10,472 nt of DNA from CAZYWA01 sp964650975 [NCBI: uncultured bacterium]. GTDB taxonomy: Bacteria > JADJOY01. The DNA lies in contig CAZYWA010000254.1 in the NCBI GenBank assembly GCA_964650975.1, positions 1-10,472 on the forward strand, in the 5' to 3' direction. Below the pieces are notes generated by a model that did no database searches, was not told the DNA's origin, and saw only the letters and a program-made list of their open reading frames with translations. Positions 6,928 to 10,472 of the stretch are shown in pieces (position 1 is the stretch's first letter; every line of letters begins with the position of its first letter). The translations under genes and the position numbers were made by a program.

Positions 6928-7532
6928 GGGCTCGCCGTCCTTTCGCGGTGCTCCCGCCGCATGAAGAAATTCGGCACTCCGAGCACCGGCACCGTGACGG
7001 TGGTCTCGAAGCCGAAGCGCCGGTAGAGCTGCACGTTTTCCGGCCGGTCGGTCTCGAGATGACCCGCGGCTCCGGCTCGATCGAGCTCGGCGCAGTAGAG
7101 CTCCAGCAGTCGACGACCCAGATGGCGGCCGCGCGCCTCGGGCACCACGCCGATCGGTCCGAAGTGCACGTGCAGCGCGGGCGGATCCCGCCTCGACCAG
7201 GCACCGAGCCAGCTCATCAGCCGCGCGGACGACGCCGGACCCAGCCCGCGCAGCATCGCGGGCACCAGCGCCAGCTTTCGAATGGGCGAGAGCTGGCACG
7301 CCGTGGAGTCCACCCAGTGGACGACGCCCACCATCCGCTCGCCGTCGATCGCGGCGTGCTTCGGTCCGCGCATCGTCGAGAGCCCGACCCGGAAAAAGGC
7401 CTCGTTCTTGGTCAGGTTGGATGCACCGAACGCCGCCACGTGGAGCGGGTTGTCGACGAACGCGCGGGCGAGGACGCGCGCCGCCTCCGGCTCGTCGTCG
7501 CGGGAGAGCGGCACGATTCGAGCTTCCGGCAT
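6924..7532 (-). CDS. GNAT-family N-acetyltransferase
   Basis: Predicted cytoplasmic acetyl-CoA-dependent acyltransferase of 202 aa; the acceptor is unknown. The N-terminal part RIVPLSRDDEPEAARVLARAFVDNP is a typical GNAT first strand and helix. The acetyl-CoA binding loop is PEARGRHLGRRLLE at about 131-144, where His replaces the middle Gly of the RxxGxG motif. ENVQLYRRFGFE at 165-176 is the usual C-terminal GNAT motif (N-x-x-L-Y-x-x-x-G-F). The ATG at 7532 was chosen because conserved sequence begins six residues later. An ATG at 7571 would add 13 residues and has a slightly better purine stretch upstream, so it remains possible. First gene of the operon GNAT-DUF1304-LLM; its stop overlaps the next start. 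Confidence 0.9.
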   Translation of the reverse strand: MPEARIVPLSRDDEPEAARVLARAFVDNPLHVAAFGASNLTKNEAFFRVGLSTMRGPKHAAIDGERMVGVVHWVDSTACQLSPIRKLALVPAMLRGLGPASSARLMSWLGAWSRRDPPALHVHFGPIGVVPEARGRHLGRRLLELYCAELDRAGAAGHLETDRPENVQLYRRFGFETTVTVPVLGVPNFFMRREHRERTASP

Positions 7533-7688
7533 TGGCGAGTCCAGGGCGCGGCCTCCGCGCCGGCCGATCATGCCGGATCTCGCCGCGCACGGCGACGGGC
7601 GAGCCCGTGAGCTCGTCAAACGTAGCCTCGAAATTGGCACCGCGCCGTTAGGCGGGCGGCGAGCGGAGCGAGCCGACTCGGGGGTGGG

Positions 7689-7717
7689 GCCCCAAAAAAT
7701 CGCAGTTTTTTTGGGGC
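7689..7717. repeat. Strong hairpin with A/T-rich stem (possible terminator or dispersed element)
   Basis: GCCCCAAAAAA (7689-7699) pairs perfectly with TTTTTTGGGGC (7707-7717) around a 7-nt loop, giving an 11-bp stem. In both directions the A and T runs are inside the stem, with no T-tract after it, unlike a standard intrinsic terminator. It lies about 30 bp past the kinase stop codon, so it may still end or stabilise that transcript. It abuts the 8-bp palindrome GGGGCCCC (7686-7693). Confidence 0.6.
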
Positions 7718-7720
7718 GGC

Positions 7721-7735
7721 GGGCTTGAAAAGCCC
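7721..7735 (-). terminator. Small hairpin just after the kinase gene
   Basis: GGGCTT and AAGCCC form a 6-bp stem with a 3-nt loop, beginning about 11 bp past the TAG stop of the receiver-kinase gene on the - strand. It lacks a following U-run in that direction and instead leads into the A/T-stemmed hairpin at 7689-7717. The two may act together as a transcript end. Terminator function is inferred from position. Confidence 0.35.
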
Positions 7736-7745
7736 CCCGAAAAAA

Positions 7746-9044
7746 CTACGTCGGCAGCGCCTCTCGCAGCAGGTTGTGCAGCTCCGCCGTGGTGGGCCGG
7801 TGCTGGGGGCGTTTCGACATCGCCCAGCCGACCGCCTGCTCGACCGCGTGGGGCAGGCCGCTCCGGAGCTGCTGGAGCGGCACCGGCTGCTCGCGCAGGT
7901 GGAGCAGCGCCAGCGCGATCGGATCGTGCTCCTCCACCTGGAAGGGAGGACGGCCCGCGAGCATCTCGTAGAGGATGACGCCCAGACTGTAGACGTCGGA
8001 GCGAACCTCGCACGGCTCGCCCAGGAACCGTTCGGGGGCCATGTAGGTGGGTGTGCCGACCCAGCCCTCGAGCGTCAGCTTTCGGGATTCGGTGGTGCTC
8101 TCCGCGATCCCGAAGTCGAGCAGCTTCACCGTCTCCTGGCCGCGGCGCACCGAGAGCAGGATGTTGGACGGCTTGACGTCGCGATGGACGATCCCCGCGG
8201 CGTGCGCCGCTTCCAGCGCCGCGCACACCGGGACCACGATCGCGAGGCTGCGCTCGATCGACAGACGGCCCTCGCGTCGCAGCAGATCGTCGAGCCCCTC
8301 GCCGTCGAGCAGCTCCATCACCAGGAACGCGAGGCCGTCCGAATCGATCCCGAAGTCGAGCACCGCCACGGCGTTCGGATGGCGCAGCGTCCACGCGGCC
8401 ACCGCTTCGCGGTGGAAGCGCACGCGGCTCTCCGGGCGCGACGCGTGCTCCGGGTGCATGACCTTGATGGCGACCTCGTCCTCGAGATCCAGGTGGCGCG
8501 CGCGATAGACGACGCCGAAGGTCCCCGACCCGATTCGCTCCTCGATCTGGTAGCGCTGCCCGACGATCGATCCGCGAGCGAGCGGCAGCGGCGCCCGCGG
8601 CTGAGCCGGGTCGTGGGCCGTGACCGGATCCACGCGAGCGGTTTCGCGCACCCGCATGTGCGCGCCGATGCGCGCGGCCACCACGTCGAGGTCGACCGGC
8701 TTGGTGACGTAGTCGCTGGCGCCGAGGCGGAACGCCTCGAACATGGCGCTGCGGCGGTCACTGTCGGTCTGCACGATGATGGGGAGCTCCGCGGCGCTGC
8801 GGCGGGCGCGGATCGCCTTCAAGAGCTCGAGACCCGACATGTCGGGGAGGCCCAGCTCGAGCACCACCAGATCCGTGGCGTCGCGGGCCAGCACTTCGAG
8901 CGCGGTGCGGCCGTCCGAGGCGGACTGCACCGCGCAGCCGGTCGGCCCGAGCTGACGGGCGATGTCGTCGGCCGTGGCTGGATCGGAATCCACCACCAGG
9001 ATGGTGCGGGTGGGTGGGGGGCGGGGGACGGGAGGCGGTTCCAT
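7746..9044 (-). CDS. Receiver-domain/Ser-Thr protein kinase fusion with Glu at the phospho-acceptor site
   Basis: Soluble signalling protein of 432 aa, no membrane segment. Residues about 13-130 form a response-regulator receiver domain: acidic pocket LVVDSD (17-21), conserved Thr93, Lys115 in DYVTKPVD. The phospho-acceptor position reads LVVLELGLPDMSG, so Glu63 (codon GAG) replaces the Asp. After a Pro-rich linker, about 163-430 is a Hanks-type kinase with all catalytic residues: GSGTFG loop (172-177), Lys194, Glu213, HRDVKPSN (287-294), DFG (310-312), APE (336-338), SDVYSLG. It should phosphorylate Ser/Thr of unknown partners. The protein ends with the kinase domain, with no PASTA or other sensor. 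The ATG at 9044 lies just before the receiver domain; upstream frame runs antisense into the divergent regulator and is not credible. Divergent from a receiver/histidine-kinase pair. Confidence 0.93.
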   Translation of the reverse strand: MEPPPVPRPPPTRTILVVDSDPATADDIARQLGPTGCAVQSASDGRTALEVLARDATDLVVLELGLPDMSGLELLKAIRARRSAAELPIIVQTDSDRRSAMFEAFRLGASDYVTKPVDLDVVAARIGAHMRVRETARVDPVTAHDPAQPRAPLPLARGSIVGQRYQIEERIGSGTFGVVYRARHLDLEDEVAIKVMHPEHASRPESRVRFHREAVAAWTLRHPNAVAVLDFGIDSDGLAFLVMELLDGEGLDDLLRREGRLSIERSLAIVVPVCAALEAAHAAGIVHRDVKPSNILLSVRRGQETVKLLDFGIAESTTESRKLTLEGWVGTPTYMAPERFLGEPCEVRSDVYSLGVILYEMLAGRPPFQVEEHDPIALALLHLREQPVPLQQLRSGLPHAVEQAVGWAMSKRPQHRPTTAELHNLLREALPT

Positions 9045-9255
9045 GGGTTGGGGACGAAGCAAAGAGGGTGCCGGGGACGGCTCGCTGCCCAGACTTCTAA
9101 ATGCCCGAGTTCTCGATGAAAATACGGATCCCGGTCCGGAGAGGTCTCGAAGTGTGGCCGACGGTGTACGGAAAACGAATGCCGGAAACTGAACTAGCCA
9201 GACAGCGAGCCCGGGCGTCGACGATGACCGGCTTCCGGGCATAGGATGAGCCGCG
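9045..9255. promoter_or_regulatory. Divergent intergenic region of the signalling locus
   Basis: A 211-bp gap between the start codons of the receiver-kinase fusion (- strand) and the stand-alone receiver (+ strand). It should contain both promoters. The part at about 9095-9180 is more AT-rich than surrounding coding DNA, but no clear -35/-10 pair stands out on either strand. An 8-bp palindrome GCCCGGGC sits at 9209-9216. A Shine-Dalgarno AGGA at 9243-9246 lies 9 nt before the ATG at 9256. Confidence 0.5.
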
Positions 9256-9705
9256 ATGAGCCATGAACCAACGCTCGAGCTGGGTACGCTCGACGGCACG
9301 TTTCGCGAGCGGTGGCCTCTCGAGATCCTGCTGGTCGAGGACAACAAGCTCAACCTGAAGCTCGCGCAGGCGCTGCTAGCGCGCCTCGGATATCAGGTGG
9401 ACACGGCGGGTAACGGTGTCGAGGCGATTCAGGCCGCCGCGCGCAAGCCGTACGACGTCGTGCTCATGGACGTGCAGATGCCGGTCATGGACGGGCTCGC
9501 GGCGAGCCGCCAGATCCGGGCCCGGGCCGGGGGCTCGCCGCGGCCCAGGGTCGTCGCCATGACCGCCGCGGAGAGCGAAGAAGAGCGCGCCCAGTGCATC
9601 TCGGCCGGCATGGCGGATCATCTCGCCAAGCCGGTGCGGGCCGAGACGCTGGCGGCGGCACTGGTGCTGGCGTCGCGAGCCATCGGTCCGGACGCCGCCG
9701 GGTGA
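9256..9705 (+). CDS. Stand-alone response-regulator receiver protein
   Basis: Single receiver domain of 149 aa with no output domain, a likely phosphorelay intermediate or protein-interaction switch. All key residues are canonical: acidic pair Glu28-Asp29 in LLVEDNKLN, phospho-acceptor Asp72 in [12 protein letters not shown], Thr103 in AMTA, and Lys125 in LAKPV. The sequence resembles the C-terminal receivers of hybrid kinases (EDN-x-LN start, NGVEA, QMPVMDG) rather than OmpR- or NarL-type regulators. AGGA lies 9 nt before the ATG at 9256; an ATG at 9246 in another frame stops at once. A 20-residue N-terminal segment precedes the domain. Its stop overlaps the GTG of the following histidine kinase, so the two are translated together and are probably partners. 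Confidence 0.93.
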   Translation: MSHEPTLELGTLDGTFRERWPLEILLVEDNKLNLKLAQALLARLGYQVDTAGNGVEAIQAAARKPYDVVLMDVQMPVMDGLAASRQIRARAGGSPRPRVVAMTAAESEEERAQCISAGMADHLAKPVRAETLAAALVLASRAIGPDAAG

Positions 9706-10472
9706 CCGCGGCATCGCCCATGTCGACCGCGGCAGCGCCGGCTCCGGCACGCGTGAGCGGCCTGATCGACTGGTTCGTTCCGCCGCCGGTGCGCGAGCGC
9801 GATCTCGACACGGCGTTCCGCGCCCGCCTGGTGGTCGCGTTCGCGCTCATCTCGGTGGCCGCGGCGGGGGTCTTCGGCACGATTCACGTGTTCCTGCGAA
9901 TCCTGCCGGTGGCGGGCGTGCTGCTCGGCACCGGCGTCCTGATGCTGGGAGTGCCGCTCACGCTGCGGCTCACCCGTTCGGTGGCGTGGGCGGCGAACTA
10001 CGGGATGCTGCTCACGTTTCTGGTGCTGGCCTTCTGCTCGGCGGTGTCGGGTGGGCTGGTGGCGCCGGCGCTGCAGTTCAACGCGGTGCTGGTGGTGGCG
10101 TCGCTCTTGATGGGTGGGACCCGCTCCGCGGTCTTCTGGACCGGGATGAGCGCCCTCGAGGTCTACGTGTTTTTCCGGATGGATCGGGTGGGGACGCCGC
10201 TCCCCACGATGGTTCCGGAGAGCGACGTTCGGTTCCTGTGGCTGCCGATCACCGTGGCGATCCAGCTCATGGCGTTCGGCATGGCGCGCCTCTACGAAGC
10301 GTTCAAGGATTCGATGCTGGGTGAGCTGCGCGAGGCCAACCGCGCTCTCGAGCAGGTGAACCGCGAGCTCGCGCGCACCAACCACGATCTGGGCGTGGCG
10401 CGCGACGAGGCGTTCGCCGCGACCCGCGCCAAGGCCGAGTTCCTGGCCAACATGAGCCACGAGATTCGCACC
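9702..10472 (+). CDS. Membrane histidine kinase, 3' truncated by window end
   Basis: N-terminal 257 residues of a sensor histidine kinase; the frame is open to the last base and the rest is outside the window. A cytoplasmic leader of about 40 residues is followed by roughly six hydrophobic segments, at about 42-65, 68-90, 97-117, 124-140, 142-158 and 177-197, forming a membrane sensor module I do not recognise as a named domain. A coiled-coil linker (about 200-245, ELREANRALEQVNRELARTN) leads to the H-box FLANMSHEIRT, with phospho-accepting His253 nearly at the window edge. This H-box form is typical of kinases that often continue into hybrid receivers. The start is GTG at 9702 inside a GTGA overlap with the upstream receiver gene; ATG at 9720 is an alternative. 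The ATPase domain is not visible, so catalytic competence cannot be judged. Confidence 0.88.
   Translation, partial: MTAASPMSTAAAPAPARVSGLIDWFVPPPVRERDLDTAFRARLVVAFALISVAAAGVFGTIHVFLRILPVAGVLLGTGVLMLGVPLTLRLTRSVAWAANYGMLLTFLVLAFCSAVSGGLVAPALQFNAVLVVASLLMGGTRSAVFWTGMSALEVYVFFRMDRVGTPLPTMVPESDVRFLWLPITVAIQLMAFGMARLYEAFKDSMLGELREANRALEQVNRELARTNHDLGVARDEAFAATRAKAEFLANMSHEIRT

Larger units (their letters stand above)
7533..7745. other. Intergenic spacer between kinase 3' end and GNAT operon
   Basis: A 213-bp non-coding stretch; open frames across it have no recognisable start, domain or support. The side next to the kinase stop holds two hairpins (7689-7717 and 7721-7735). The side next to the GNAT gene holds a small inverted repeat, ACGGGC-GA-GCCCGT (7595-7608), and a TTGACG-like hexamer on the - strand (complement of 7614-7619) without a convincing -10 box. 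It should contain the promoter for the GNAT-DUF1304-LLM operon, which I could not define. Between them is a low-complexity GGCGAGCGGAGCGAGCC segment. Confidence 0.6.

Noticed and set aside
5729-7204. Long - strand frame of 491 codons across the LLM, DUF1304 and GNAT genes
   Set aside because: It is Arg/Ala/Gly-rich without motifs and overlaps three well-supported genes in another frame.
7725-9119. Open frame of 464 codons on the + strand antisense to the receiver-kinase gene
   Set aside because: It has no recognisable domain and an Arg/His/Gln-rich composition typical of antisense frames in GC-rich DNA; the opposite strand encodes a complete receiver and kinase with all motifs.
9045-9353. 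N-terminal extension of the receiver-kinase protein by 103 residues
   Set aside because: The extension is Ser/Pro/Arg-rich, runs antisense over the start of the divergent receiver gene, and the conserved domain begins just after the ATG at 9044.
9986-10324. Open frame of 112 codons on the + strand near the window end
   Set aside because: It is a shadow of the histidine kinase frame, which is open to the window edge and encodes membrane segments and an H-box.
1-10472. Mobile element, defence system or CRISPR array
   Set aside because: No transposase, integrase, terminal repeats, spaced direct repeats, nuclease or phage gene was seen; codon use and GC content look uniform across the genes.

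Overview
The window is about 10.5 kb of very GC-rich bacterial DNA with strong G/C preference at third codon positions, tightly packed genes and ATGA-type stop/start overlaps. Two secreted lipoproteins with clear lipoboxes, a type I Baeyer-Villiger monooxygenase (BVMO), a luciferase-like (LLM) oxidoreductase and a receiver-Ser/Thr kinase fusion suggest a free-living, high-GC bacterium with a large regulatory repertoire. Myxococcota- or Binatota/Desulfobacterota-like lineages are plausible, and an actinobacterium is less likely. The phylum cannot be fixed from the sequence alone. No RNA gene, CRISPR array, transposase or phage gene was seen.

Layout. (1) 1-2967, + strand: two translationally coupled lipoproteins. 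The first has its start cut off by the window edge and carries eight regular repeats of about 56 residues, each ending in Trp, so it is probably a beta-propeller. The second has six Asp-box (BNR) motifs. (2) 2981-5709: a TetR-family regulator (- strand) is divergent from a type I BVMO and a small cupin (+ strand). The 91-bp divergent gap holds two matching 18-bp inverted repeats, TGACA-N8-TGTCA, the likely operators. (3) 5713-7532, - strand: an operon of GNAT acetyltransferase, DUF1304 membrane protein and LLM flavin/F420-dependent oxidoreductase, read in that order and running convergently into the cupin with 3 bp between stop codons. (4) 7533-7745: a 213-bp spacer with two hairpins, one with an unusual A/T-rich stem. 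(5) 7746-10472: a signalling locus. A receiver-Ser/Thr kinase fusion (- strand) is divergent from a stand-alone receiver protein and a membrane histidine kinase (+ strand); the kinase gene runs off the window just after its H-box, and its frame stays open to the edge.

How they may work together. The TetR protein probably represses itself and the BVMO-cupin pair until a ligand, perhaps the ketone substrate or a related hydrophobic compound, is present. In the signalling locus the histidine kinase and the canonical receiver form an obvious two-component pair. The divergent Ser/Thr kinase has a receiver domain whose phospho-acceptor Asp is replaced by Glu, so it may be locked on or may sense something other than phosphorylation. 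This is the most unusual feature of the window. No wholly new defence or mobile system was found.
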